Shown here in pieces: positions 31,010-41,899 of a stretch of DNA of 64,000 nucleotides; positions within the stretch are counted from its first letter, which is position 1; each line of letters begins with the position of its first letter. Below the pieces are notes generated by a model. The model was given only the letters and a program-made list of their open reading frames with translations. It was not told the DNA's origin and searched no databases. The DNA is from Hermatobates lingyangjiaoensis. Its lineage: Eukaryota > Arthropoda > Insecta > Hemiptera > Hermatobatidae. A program made the position numbers and the translations under genes. Where the stretch lies: NCBI GenBank assembly GCA_026182355.1, contig JAPFBL010000254.1, positions 6,709,501 to 6,773,500 on the forward strand, given 5' to 3'.

Positions 31010-31220
31010 TGTATACATTTTTGGAACTGCCAACTCTTGAACACTACATATAACTGTCCAGGAGAGAAACATGCTTCAAGCAGATCAAGCTTGTTATTGA
31101 AAGTTTGTCCTTGCGATTTGTTAATGGACATTGAATCTTAGTTTGCGACAAATTGTAGACGCTTGAAATTTAAGAACATCTGTTGATTGACTGGAATTCT
31201 TGTAAAGACATCCTGCCCTT
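31010..31220 (-). pseudogene. Helitron helicase C-terminal remnant
   Basis: The minus-strand translation gives GKGQDVFTRIPV...FLNFKRLQFVAN, a stop, then MSINKSQGQTF...DLLEACFSPGQLYV. This is the conserved end of Helitron Pif1-like helicases (family pattern: RIP..P..FKR.QFP...AFAM.INKSQGQT...G..L...CFSHGQLYVA.SR). It contains stops and substitutions and is inactive. Confidence 0.85.
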
Positions 31221-31224
31221 TACC

Positions 31225-31400
31225 ACGTCTCTGTATCAGTGCGCTTGGTTTCCCTTTCTTATCTCTCCTGAAGACGGTTCAACCGAAAATTAGAGACTGT
31301 AAGTGTGTGTTTTTAATTTCTCTACGTTTCTTTATGTACATTGAACTGTATTTGTCCATTCGGATCGTATTTTCATCAAAAAAGTGTATATATATATATA
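31225..31400 (+). repeat. Family D insertion within the Helitron
   Basis: CAGTGCGCTTGGTTTCCCTT through GTATTTTCATCAAAAAAGTG, followed by (TA)n to about 31421. It interrupts the Helitron, which itself interrupts a PLE, giving an order of insertion. Confidence 0.8.
31264..31296 (+). ncRNA. Hammerhead-type ribozyme motif, family D
   Basis: UCUC (stem I), CUGAAGA, C, GGU-UCA-ACC (stem II), GAA, AAUU, A (cleavage base), GAGA (stem I, 4 of 4). GTAAGTGTG follows at once after CU. Confidence 0.65.
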
Positions 31401-31808
31401 TATAATATATATATATATAACACAACTTTATTTTACAAAATTAATACTGTTACTTTTGTAAATTGAAATGTCCTTTATATACCTTTCCAAATTTAGTCTA
31501 AACATTGTTCTTATTTTATTTTTATTTTTCAAAGAATTGCACCATTTTCATCTGGTATTTCACCATAATTAGAAGTTATTGCACCATAACTTGGGGGATT
31601 GCCTCTGGTACCCCCTTAGTTTTGTTCATTTACCCCCAAAGACCTCCCATGCCAAGTTTCAGCCCAATTGGTCCAGTAGTTTTGATTTCTATAGAGAACA
31701 AACAGATATATAAACAAGACACTACGAAAATATATATTAGATAATATATTATAATAATATAATTTTTGTATTATTATATAATAATATTATATTATTATTC
31801 TATAATAT

Positions 31809-32174
31809 TATAGGATACCTTGTACTGATTGCCAAATGTCTTATATTGGACAGACGAGTAAAGATCTCTTTACAAGAGTGAAACGACACCAATATTCGAT
31901 CAGACGGGAAGATGAAAAGAGTGCCTTGTTCTTACATGTAAGGAACAAAAATCATATGATAAATTGGAGTGAACCAAAGGAATTGGTTTTTGTACCTTCG
32001 GAAAGGAGGAGAAATATTATTGAAAGTGCACTCATAAAGAACTTCTATGGAAATTTAATGAATAATAGTCCGGGACTTTACAAACTAGATGAAATATTAA
32101 TAAAAGAAATAAGTAAATATATCAAGACTCCTTCAAGATTAGGAACATTCAGGCAGGGATGCCAGCAATCTTGA
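31809..32174 (+). CDS. PLE GIY-YIG endonuclease domain, C-terminal remnant
   Basis: The frame is open from TAT at 31809 and begins YRIPCTDC, inside the GIY motif. It continues SYIGQT (YIG), TRVKRHQYS, SALFLHVRNKNH and RRNIIESALI (probable catalytic Glu), ending SRLGTFRQGCQQS. It aligns throughout with residues 298-395 of the PLE frame at 23986-25206. The reverse transcriptase is missing, cut off by AT-rich sequence and the Helitron. An internal ATG occurs at 31836. Confidence 0.88.
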   Translation, partial: YRIPCTDCQMSYIGQTSKDLFTRVKRHQYSIRREDEKSALFLHVRNKNHMINWSEPKELVFVPSERRRNIIESALIKNFYGNLMNNSPGLYKLDEILIKEISKYIKTPSRLGTFRQGCQQS

Positions 32175-32234
32175 AGACTTCAATCAGCCAGGTTAACTTG
32201 TTATTGGTTTTTTTTTTTTTGGTTGTTTCATTTA

Positions 32235-32270
32235 GCTCTCTGATGATATTGTGACAAAGGGCCTTAGAGC
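32235..32270 (+). ncRNA. Decayed hammerhead-type motif downstream of second PLE
   Basis: GCUCU (stem I), CUGAUGA, a shortened stem II (UUG-UGA-CAA) that takes over the GAA position, AGGGCCU (near-palindromic stem III), U, AGAGC (stem I, 5 of 5). Its place after the stop codon equals that of the intact motif in the first PLE. Stem II and G12 are damaged. Confidence 0.5.
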
Positions 32271-32307
32271 ATTTTAATTAATTTATATTGTTTATTGTGG
32301 CATTTAA

Positions 32308-32335
<28 letters not shown>

Positions 32336-32344
<9 letters not shown>

Positions 32345-32577
32345 CAATATAAACAAAGAAACATAGAGAAATCAAAAGAACACACTTACAGTCTCTAATT
32401 TTCTGTTTGAACCGTCTTCAGGAGAGATAAGAGAGATAATTAAGTTTCCCTCTCTTATCTCTCCTGAAGACGGTTCAAACCGAAAATTAGAGACTGTAAG
32501 TGTGTTCTTTTGATTTCTCTATGTTTCTTTGTTTATATTGAACTATATTTGTCCGTTTTGGATCGTATTTCCAACGA

Positions 32578-32580
<3 letters not shown>
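32336..32580. repeat. Family D fold-back
   Basis: The left arm (AGTTCAATATAAACAAAGAA...) and the right arm (...TTCTTTGTTTATATTGAACT) are near-perfect complements around a short AATTAAG centre at about 32438. The right side extends to TATTTCCAACGAAAAA and (TA)n/(TG)n. Confidence 0.9.
32460..32493 (+). ncRNA. Hammerhead-type ribozyme motif, family D
   Basis: UCUC (stem I), CUGAAGA, C, GGUU-CA-AACC (stem II), GAA, AAUU (stem III), A, GAGA (stem I, 4 of 4). A GTAAGT lies at 32496-32501, so cleavage would leave a 5' end seven bases upstream of a splice-donor-like string. Confidence 0.7.
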
Positions 32581-32625
<45 letters not shown>

Positions 32626-32699
32626 TGTGTATGTGTATGTTTGTGGGTGGGTGTTATACCAATGTTTTTGGGCAAATAACAGGCCACAACGTTTAATGC

Positions 32700-33300
32700 A
32701 TCAAATTTATATTACACACGGTAATTGCTCGTAGAATGTAGATATGCTCTGTTGTTTTCCCACAATATTTCATTATGAAAAGCCATTTTTTAGTCCAAAT
32801 GTGATTTCAGACACATTGTATTTGCTTCTAAACTAAAGATTCTAGTGGTAAAATTTTGGGATTACCCGAATGTAAAGCGGTCGTATATTATGTAGACAAT
32901 CAAAATCTTAAAAATATAAAAACAAAGACCAAAACAAACATACATTTGATGATGCTCTCCAGGATGAAGTATGGTTGTCTAGCAAAAACTTTGTGATGAA
33001 TTTACATATTACATCCTTCAACATATCCAACTCTCAGACAAATGATTCTTTGTGTGTTTAGGAATTCTATTGGGTAATGGGTAATATTGAAGAATGAGAT
33101 ATAGATGGAGCTCATGACTCGCATCTTTGAACCAATTAAATCAACTCATATATATCGATGAATTATTGAATAAACTATAGAATGGATTACAATATTCAAA
33201 CACAAGGGTAATTAGTATAAACATAAGGGTTACCCTCAGAGAGGTGTGGTACCACCCCTCTTGTGATGATTACTTTTGGATAACCTAAATTCTCTAAATA
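32700..33300. other. AT-rich DNA, nothing recognised
   Basis: No coding or repeat signal recognised until LINE remnants begin near 33310. Confidence 0.35.
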
Positions 33301-33312
33301 ATCAGTGTTACA

Positions 33313-33790
33313 ACACGCAAGCATATGCAGAAGACCTTGTTATGATAAGAAGAGGCATACTTAAGAGCATTGCCATTTGGATTATGCTGCGAGCTCCTCT
33401 AATTGTTGAAAGATTGATATATATGAGAAAGGCCTAGATACAAATCCCGCTAAAAGGGATCTTATATACGTCTCAAGAAGAAAGAATGCAGATGACCAGA
33501 AAAGTTTTCATTAAATATATTAACCTAAAACTATCAAATATATGGTAAATACTCTGGAGTCTCTTTAGTTGAAATAATAAACTGGAAAAGCCGTATGACA
33601 GATACATTGGGTAAAGCAACAAATTGTTCTGCTCTTAGAAATTCTTTAGTAGAATATGAGCCTTAACCCCAAATCTTCACTTACGCTTTACAAAATTACT
33701 ATGACTTTTTTGATAAAATAAATGGTATCATATGCATCGGTTGTGTAGTATCTAGTTTATTTAAAAAGGTACCCAAATTGGTCTTAATGA
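33313..33790 (+). pseudogene. LINE reverse transcriptase remnant
   Basis: The plus-strand translation gives QAYAEDLVMIRRG (jockey/R1-type RT motif C, family QAYADDL, with the second Asp position changed to Glu), then LRAPLIVERL and SRRKNADD. After a frameshift comes GVSLVEIINWKSRM and LGKATNCSALR, matching the thumb-side pattern LGV.LD..L.WK.H...V..KA. Stops and shifts make it inactive. Confidence 0.7.
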
Positions 33791-34429
33791 ACTATAAAAC
33801 AAGTGGGTCTGTAGTTATAAGGAGTCATGACGATCTGTCCTACCTCCAGTATAGAAAAAATAGTAATCGTCCCCTAATTAGATATGAAATATCAATTTGC
33901 AGTCTATTGAGACTGGTTCAAAACAAAAATGCCTCTATGGAAGAGAAATATATTCAAATACTCAGTGATGAATAAACAGTTTGTTCTATGTGTTGCCAGA
34001 TACAACAATAGAATATTTCTGAAAGGTCCGTTGAAAATATCACATGATCACCTGGATTAGAAACTTTCTGATTTTAAAAAAAAGAGGCATTTGTATGATG
34101 TAATGTTGGGACAAAAAGTAGTTATAAAACCAGTAAAAAAAGTTAATTCTCACATAGATACCGCAACAGAAAGGTTACAGAGAAATGAGGCAGACCGTTT
34201 GAAGAAGGTTGAAGGTCAAACAAACTATCTGCAGCCTGGGCCCTTTCTGTGCAACAAAGCCCTACTTTCTCAAGAGCTTTATTGATGAATCGATAAAGAA
34301 GGAAACAGAAAAAAGGTTGCTAGAAAAATTGGGGCTAATTTTATGTGGTAACTTCATTCCAACTGAAAGATGTCAAAATTTACGTCCTTTTAAGGTTTAA
34401 AACCAGACATTGCCCTCCTAGCTGTTATT

Positions 34430-34610
34430 CGTGCAAACTGCAATTAGCATCATACAAACAGTGCAGACATTGACTGACAATTCGAGAACATTTGAATACA
34501 TTTTATGTCAATGCGAGGCAATGATGTTTCTGAAGTTAAGATTAATGAGAGATACTTCTCTACGGGCAATTATAAAGTTCATTAAAGTACTTTTAATTTA
34601 AATTGATTTT
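34430..34610 (+). pseudogene. LINE C-terminal remnant
   Basis: The translation DNSRTFEYILCQCEAMMFLKLRL...LRAIIKFI fits the Cys-containing tail after RNase H in jockey/R1-type LINEs (family pattern E...H.L..C.A....R...LG). It lies in the same orientation as 33313-33790, so it is probably the same decayed element. The RNase H region between them is not recognisable. Confidence 0.55.
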
Positions 34611-34651
34611 AGAAATGACATGAAAAACACAGTAATCACAAGCACAATTAG

Positions 34652-34700
34652 TTTAATAATAATAATAATAATAGTGATAATAATAATAATAATAATAATA
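34652..34700. repeat. (AAT)n microsatellite
   Basis: AATAATAAT units with one AGTG interruption. Confidence 0.9.
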
Positions 34701-35053
34701 TTAATAATATATGAGACTGTTCTAGGTCAGTGATTTCAAGTTAGTATAACTGATAAAATGAACTATTACACTAACAATCATTAAACTAAACTAGATGATT
34801 AATATGATTATTTAACGGTTCGATAATCAGACCCTAGAGTTTGCTACTAGCTACGTTCATACAATAACCTTGAGTGTGATGAGCACTGTAAGAATATTAA
34901 TGGAAAAATATATAATTAATATATTTAAACTAGCTAGATTTAATTAATGGCAGTACTGAAAGAAGAATGCGAAAAGAGAACCATTTTCAGCAAGATAACT
35001 GATAATAATTGAAAAAGAATAGAAGTAAATAAATGATAATATATAATAAATAA

Positions 35054-35527
35054 TCTATATAAATAAAAGAATGATTTTGTCTATACATTGCTTAGACCTG
35101 GCTCATTTCAACTTTTCTTTACGTTTCATACATTAGAGAAACCGAATCCACCCTTAGAAAATTTCTGTCGGTATGTCCGCAAAATTTTGTCACAAGTAAA
35201 CTCAGCACCATAAGACATAGAAAGCTGAAACTTTGACAGTAGATTTCTGTATGTCTAACTTAAAATATAGGCTCTGAATTGATTGGAAATTCAACGTAGA
35301 TGTGAAGTTATGGACGTTTAAAGCAAAAATGTTTTTCACATGTTAACTCAGCTATCAAGAGACATAGCAAGCCGAAACTTTTAACACTGAATTCGTGTAT
35401 GCCTAACTTAAAATATAAGCTCTAAATAGATTGATAATTCAGTGTAGAAGTGAAGTTATGGATCTTTAAGCTGTATTTTGCTAACTTCACAGACATGTTT
35501 ATTTTGAAAATATACAGGTGTAGCTAG
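35054..35527 (+). mobile_element. Candidate non-autonomous Helitron
   Basis: Starts TCTATATAAATAAAAGAATG and ends GTAGCTAG, with A before (35053) and T after (35528), which fits Helitron insertion between A and T. The start resembles the other Helitron here. The interior is an imperfect tandem duplication of about 130 bp (about 35203-35335 and 35341-35475, sharing CTAACTTAAAATATA and GTGAAGTTATGGA). The expected GC-rich 3' hairpin is not evident. Confidence 0.45.
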
Positions 35528-35759
35528 TAGGTATTGTTAGTTGAATTTAATTTCATTTGCATATATGAATATATTGAGTATTTGAGATCATTGAAAAAGT
35601 GTTTCCCAGAATTGAAGATGTACTATCTATTCAGAATAAATAGCTTTGTGAACGAGCAATTCTCAACCCTTACTATGAATAAGCAGGAAAAATCAACAAA
35701 CAAGTTCTTACACTTTATTAATCTGAGGAAAGAACTTACAAGTCAGGAAAGAGAGTGAT

Positions 35760-36240
35760 TAGTGATAAGGAAGCAGTCCATTATCCAACTGAATTTCTTG
35801 ACTCCGTGACTGCTCCTGGACAGCTTGCTCATGAGTAAAAACTTAAAGTAGGGGCACCAATCATGCTGCTATTTAGTATCAGTAAAAATTCCATGTTACG
35901 AAACTTGAGTGCCCAAAAATGTGCAACGGGACACCACTCTTGAGTTAGTGCTTAACACAGATACGCACAGGTGCGGACATCATGACTGGGTGTGGTATTA
36001 GGGAGTCTGTGTGTATACCACGCATACCATTGATTCCGAGCCACTATCCGTTTTCGTTCAAACGATTGCAAAGCCCCGTCAGCGGCTGTTTTGCAATGAC
36101 GTTAAGTAAGTCGCAAGAAGGAACTTTATCTAACGCAGGAATTGAAGTGAGCGAGACCAATTTTTTCACACATGGTCAACTGTAGTTTGCTTGCTCAAGA
36201 GTCAGAGGTTCCAACTCTTTGTTCTTCCATGAACGTGAAG
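35760..36240 (+). pseudogene. Helitron helicase remnant
   Basis: Translated pieces read HYPTEFLDSVTAPGQLAHE, then KLKVGAPIMLL, then after shifts IPRIPLIPSHYPFSFKRLQS...FAMTLSKSQEGTLSNAGIEV and NFFTHGQL, a stop, FACSRVRGSNSL. This is the conserved C-terminal Pif1-like helicase stretch of Helitrons; KSQGQT has become KSQEGT. The main open stretch is 35982-36185. It is a separate, differently diverged copy from 31010-31220. Confidence 0.85.
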
Positions 36241-36249
36241 GACAAACAG

Positions 36250-38210
36250 CTAATGTGGTATATACAGAGGCATCTCCTTAACACTGTACTATTTATGGTA
36301 TTTTCTACTATTCTATAATTTCTAACTATATTTTGGAATACCGTGTATAATCGAATTTTTGATTCCGTCAAAGACGGGTACGTTTTTTAGTTATAAATAA
36401 TAATAAATAAGAAATGGACTTAGAAAACAACTCTGAGTCTATAGCAAATGGTGAATTAAAAAAACGATAAAAGTAAATGAAAAGAACGAAAACGGAACAG
36501 ATATATATTTAAATGGAAGACAAAATGAGTGACGGTAACTTAAAGTAAGAGGGGAAAAGAACAATCCAAAAATATTAAATAAAACTCAAGAAAAGAGAAA
36601 CACAGCAAAGAGAGCATTTGTCATTGTAGAGTCAAGAAAACATAATGGAACTAGAAGAAAAACTAAAGGCTGTAAAATTAGACTTCGTTGGACAGACTAA
36701 TGTAAGGAGAACCTAAAGGAATGCCCTCACACTGAAGAACGGAGGTACTTGATACCTTAAAATTCAATGTGAAATTGATGAAAGGATCAAAGGATTGTTA
36801 ATTTGGAAAAATGATAGTGATAATAAGTAAAGCAATGTAACAGGGCTGCATAAAACACTGGTGAGTCCAGGTGAACATAGGGCTTTGTTACAACCATCGC
36901 TCTGCTAATCTGAATGAAAGGTTTATTGATATCAATTTTTAAAAAAACTGAAGAAAATTTTATATCAATTATTAAGAAAATTTTATGAAATTATGATTAC
37001 AGAAAAAGCAGTATAGCTCTACAAACTGAAAACTCATCTAGGAATAATAGATACCGGCTGTACTTGTTGGGTTTATTTATATTTACTGACATTTTTTATC
37101 AGAACCCAGTTGAACAAAATTGTTTGAAGGTTTAAGATAAACAATTTAAAAATATTGTAAAGAATTAATATAAATATAAGTGGATTTGTTTATAAATAAT
37201 GAATGGTTTATTTAATCAAGTTTAAAAATAAATATATTTTTAATGTGGTATTTACCCGTATTAGGATTTAATACTCTAGAGAAAGTCAAGATGTCACTTT
37301 TGGTATATTTCTCTATAAGTGAGCCTAAGTGAACAGAGTGGAGTTCACCTGAAGTCTAAGAATGTTTCTGTCGTCCGCGCAGGACTGACAGATGCCTATG
37401 GTAAGTTAGTTGACTGCGCCTTAATTAGAGATTATACCAGGGGAGATGAGCGACGAATGGTATGAGTGTGTTGTGAAATTAGTCTGTAAGGAGATAATTA
37501 CGATTCAAATTGAAGTGGACCAGGAGTGGGGGGTTGATTATACAATCAGCGGGCTTCAGGTCATTTCAGGCCACAGGATTGACTGAAAACAGGCGGAAAG
37601 TCCACTGCTCTCCTCTAACCACGCAATTATTCAACATATCAATCATTTATCGAATAAAAAAACTAGCGCATCTCTTTCACTTACTTTATAACAATCTCTT
37701 CGTTATATTAATTACATCGTAGAAGATTCATTATCCTTACTTCTCAAATGCACTTAGTCTACCTGCTTTTTATCTCATCTGAACGGTTACCAGAAATTGC
37801 AATTTTTGACTCCAAAATAACAGAGAAAGATCTCAGTCTCAAGACAGTTAAGATTATTTATCTATTCGTATACCAACATCTAAGTTATTTCTAAACTGTC
37901 CATTTTTAATTGATTTTTCATAGTTCAAGTATGTATACTAACTTGACAAGACGCTTAACGTGTCACTTCTTTCCCTATCTTTACACGCTTTTATAATATA
38001 GTTTCTTTAACTTATTATATTTACACAACTCTCAGTACTTTTCATAAGATCTAAATCACTCTTAACAATATTAACTCCATCACAACAGTCTATTCTGAAC
38101 CCCCAACGAGTATCTATATCTCGATAGTTGGCTATCACAAAATTATATCCTCTGTCAAAGTAATTATACTTTGCGTACCTGTTCATATGAAGAAATGTAT
38201 ATTTCAATCT
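36250..38210. other. AT-rich DNA with one weak exon-like segment
   Basis: At 37319-37401 a frame VSLSEQSGVHLKSKNVSVV...TDAY ends at ATG|GTAAGT. The acceptor is poor and the phase does not fit the other candidates. Nothing else recognised. Confidence 0.25.
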
Positions 38211-38216
38211 CTTTCA

Positions 38217-38310
38217 TTCCAGGGTCTTAAGGATTACTTATTTAAGTTATATTTTGCCTAAACAAGTAATCCTTAAGACCCTGTAAACTATTACTTAAAT
38301 AAGTAATCGA
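38217..38310. repeat. Small inverted-repeat element
   Basis: CAGGGTCTTAAGGATTACTT (38220-38239) is complementary to AAGTAATCCTTAAGACCCTG (about 38264-38283). A second pair, GATTACTTATTTAAGT against ACTTAAATAAGTAATC, reaches about 38308. The nested dyads could form alternative hairpins. It may be a MITE remnant. Confidence 0.7.
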
Positions 38311-38319
38311 TTTAATGAA

Positions 38320-39460
38320 AAACTCCTACATATTAACTTCCTTAGTTATAAATTCCTAGACCCTTATAACCCTTCTATCGTGATTAATACTTAAAATCAT
38401 AATACTTAGAAGTATTTCTCTAAAACCTTAGGAGGGGTTTGATAACAATCAGGCAGCCAAAATGTTATCAAAATCTATATCTTTTAGTGAGGAATAATAG
38501 TACTTGATGACAATATTATTGTGATCATCATAAATATGAGTTTGACATGAATCGTTAAATCTATTCGTGGTCATGGTTTTTACACGAGGTAAATCAGATA
38601 TTACACTTGGCAACAATGTCAGGTGGGTAAGCCCAGTGTGGTGGATTTCCCGTTTTCAGAAACAAGTTACTGCAGAGTTCGCACATGGTTTAGACGCCAT
38701 ACTTATCAAGTTATTCCATTTTGTTTTGCACTTAAATCATCAAGCATAATAGAACATTAATTAAGTCATAATCTACTGGAATGAAAGTAATTTGCATTAA
38801 TTTTAAGAATACCAGACGGCTAATGAAAAAACATGAGGCATCATTTTTTTTCATCATTGGTAGCAAACAATACAATCGTGCTTTAGCTGTACTGTTTAAA
38901 TCTGGGTAACTGGGATTATCAAAAAAAAATTTTAATTTTAAGAAATATTTTTAAATTGATATTTGAATAGTTTTAATTCATACGATTACTATTTTATGTA
39001 TATACAATATTCAAATGCCGATTTTTAAGATTCTTATCTAAATTTCTTGCCTTGTCTTCATTGAAGTAGTAGAAATCATGCAGTTTCAATTGTTCAGATT
39101 AGAGACAATAGAAACACACTTGTCTTGTCTTTGTTTTAGATGACCATTGATTACATAAGTAGGTGCTCAAGTTGTGACGTTAACAGGTGGCGGTATGGAT
39201 TAAGTTAATTGTTCTCTTATGTAATTCTAATACAAAATTGCACAGTCACTGCCAGACAGACTTGAAGCGAATCTTTATAATAACGTCGTTCCTTTTTTTC
39301 TTAATACAATAAAGTTTGATAAGGTGGTTTGTATGTTTTAAAAACTTGAATAAAATACATCACGTTTACTTATGTAAAATAAATATAAAGAACAAAACAT
39401 ACAGATATTAACACTGCCTATGTCATATGATTGATTCCTTGGCTTAGAATAAAGCGAAAG
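38320..39460. other. AT-rich DNA, nothing certain
   Basis: GGATTTCCCGTTTTCAG at about 38645-38661 is an acceptor-like string followed by an open frame (KQVTAEFAHGLDAILI...), but no donor follows before the stop. Confidence 0.25.
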
Positions 39461-39469
39461 GGATTACCC

Positions 39470-40023
39470 CAGAGGCATAGCAAAGGGAGGGGCTGGCTCT
39501 TGACAAGGGCGGCATTCTGAGGGGGTAAAATAGAAAATAAAAAAAAATTAAAATAATAAAAATATAACAAAAAATCTGAAATTTTATACCAAAATGAGTT
39601 TTTAAGTTAGTAATTGTTTTTATGATTTATTTGTGCAATGCTGTTGTTAAACGGATGTTCAACTGTAATATTTGCAAATTAAAAATAAATGTATTTTAAA
39701 TTTTTCAAAACACGTTTTTTAATAGGTTGAAAATTTATTATATTTATTTGCTGAGGCAGTTAATTTAATTTATTTCTTTTGGACGAAACTTTGGTTTTCT
39801 TTTTGACGAATAGGATCATAAATTTTCTTTTTAACTGTAATAAGATGTAAGTCTTGTACCAATGACAGCAGTCTAAAATTAGATCCTTGATTGTAATCCC
39901 ATGAAAGTAAATATTTGTAGGACATTCTGTATTATCAATGGCTAGTCGGGTGTGTGTGTGGGGGGGGGGGGGGGTCAAATCTTACTACCGCCCTCGGCGG
40001 GAAAAATAGTTGCTCCGCCACTG
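39470..40023. mobile_element. hAT-like non-autonomous transposon
   Basis: The left end CAGAGGCATAGCAAAGGGAG and the complement of the right end (CAGTGGCGGAGCAACTA) are related terminal repeats of the CAGTGGCGTAGC type. Flanking octamers GATTACCC and AATCACCC match at 6 of 8 positions, as an aged 8-bp target duplication would. The interior has a G15 run (about 39960-39974) and no transposase. Confidence 0.6.
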
Positions 40024-40029
40024 AATCAC

Positions 40030-41880
40030 CCATGTAAACCGATTTTCTTGCCTCTGGAATGATAGTGATTAGACTAATGAAAATCTATGCAAAAAAAATA
40101 TGCTCAGGATGAATGCGTATGAAGATAAACAACAGTACTGATAACGAATCTCAGTGTGCCTAAGGTCCACACAACCAAAGCTAACCTTTGTTCCTCTTCA
40201 CCCTCAATACGCAGTTGCAAATCATGGAATAATTTTTAAATTTTAAAGTAAGAGACTAAACTCTTCATTCAAAAGTTTAATTGGCCAATAAGAACCTTAA
40301 CATATCAGCCAACTTACAACTGGCTATATGAAAGTGCGTTGGAGACTCCAAAGAAATCGCTGCTCGTTGGTATAATCGTTTAAATTCGAACATAATTTAT
40401 TCATTATATATTCACAAAAGAGTCGTGAGCAAACTGTGAGAAACTTAGAATCACAGACAAATTAAAGTTTTACAGTTTTGAGTTATTATTCGGTGATTGC
40501 ACTTGAGGTTGATATGCCTTCAAGGTCGGACATGCTTTTCCCAGAAACAACCGCTAAGTTCAAGTCGTTAGTAAACCTCTCATATCTAACAAGTGTTCAA
40601 GTCCGTCAGTATTTTTTAGAAAGAAAGAAAGTACTGAAATAAAAGAAAGTTTCTTATTCATTTTGAAGAAAGTACATTGATTGCTTTGTTTTTGTAGCCT
40701 TGAAACTCAATACTCCAAATATCTAAAGCTGTATAATGGAATTAAAAAATATTGAAAGTTCTTAACACATTGCAGATAAGTTAAAATTTCAAAACCCTAG
40801 GCTAGTGGAAGGTATTTGGTTATACTTTTAGTCATAAATTGGTTGTCTTTTTGAATCGGGTATGTCACCTGATCTTTTTCCAAGTTTCACGTTGTAACAG
40901 TACCTACAACAACACTGCACAAATATATTCCTGTAAAAACTGCTTCTACTTAATCTACACAAATGGTTTAACATACAGTTAAGCCATTAATTATGAAAAT
41001 GTCGGTATTTAGCATTTGACTGATATTTATTATGGCTGATATGTACTTATCACGATGTCTCCACGACTAATCTCTGACCCCAAGCTATGAAAATGTCAGC
41101 CAATATTTTCATACAAGAAAATGCGTACATGTGAGTATAATATATGTGTAAAAATTCAAAAAAATTTACATCAGTATATATATAGTATAGTATATATAGT
41201 ATATATAGTATTGACAATATAGTTGTTTGATTTGAAGCTGAGAGTGTGCTTAGTAGCGTCAAAGGTGACTTGTGTGTCGTTCTCCGTGATTTGAGTCGAC
41301 TGGTCGAATTGTTGTGAGTGTGTTTTGTGAATGTGTTTTTTTGTGGGTTTTATATCTGGTGAACTATCAAATACAACGTGTAATCAATTTATAAACTGGT
41401 ACATGTTGTCTTGACTACTTTAAAATATTCAGCATAAGAACTTGTTATAGGCTGGTTTTTCGGAGTTTGGATACAGAGGAAAGTCATTAAATGGAATCAC
41501 CTTTTTGCAAACGATATGTACAGTTCATTTTTTCAAGACATTGCACATTCAAGGGCTATGAGAACAATAACTATAACAATTAAATATGACATTAATTTAT
41601 ACATATTTCATTATGGAATACATAAATACATATATATAAACATTTTTATAAAAATATGAACCTTGTCTCATTTACTTTACAAACTGAAGTCCTTAAACTG
41701 TCATTACTCGTTGTGATTGCAAGAATCATTAGATTTTTGAACTCAACATATATTTTAGTACAATCCATTCATTATCGAAGTTCATAATTAATACTTGGAG
41801 CTCTCAATTGATAATTTGTCTATTATTAAGTGCATGATCACTCATTAATATAATTTAATTAATTTAAATAATTCATTTTT
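40030..41880. other. AT-rich DNA, nothing recognised
   Basis: A short TATAG-type tandem tract lies at about 41176-41220. No coding segment recognised. Confidence 0.35.
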
Positions 41881-41899
41881 TTAAACAATCCTTAAAATA

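Larger units (their letters stand above)
30645..31741 (-). mobile_element. Degenerate Helitron
   Basis: On the minus strand it starts TCTAATATATA (31741) and ends CTAG (30645), with host A before and T after, as Helitrons insert between A and T. Just inside the 3' end is a GC-rich hairpin, CCCAGGCAACGCCGGG. Near the 5' end is CAAAACTACTGGACCAATTG. The interior holds a decayed Pif1-type helicase end (31010-31220), an old PLE fragment (30765-31000) and a family D insertion (31225-31400). It lies within the second PLE. Confidence 0.75.
30548..32316 (+). mobile_element. Second Penelope-like element, split by a Helitron
   Basis: 30548-30592 is the complement of 32270-32316 (ATACCACAATAAACAATATA against TATATTGTTTATTGTGGCAT), so an inverted terminal repeat fragment marks the 5' side and the terminal repeat the 3' side. 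Between them lie a Helitron (30645-31741) and then the GIY-YIG end of the PLE frame (31809-32174). Both outer ends are TA-rich. It is a different family from the PLE at 23741. Confidence 0.75.
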
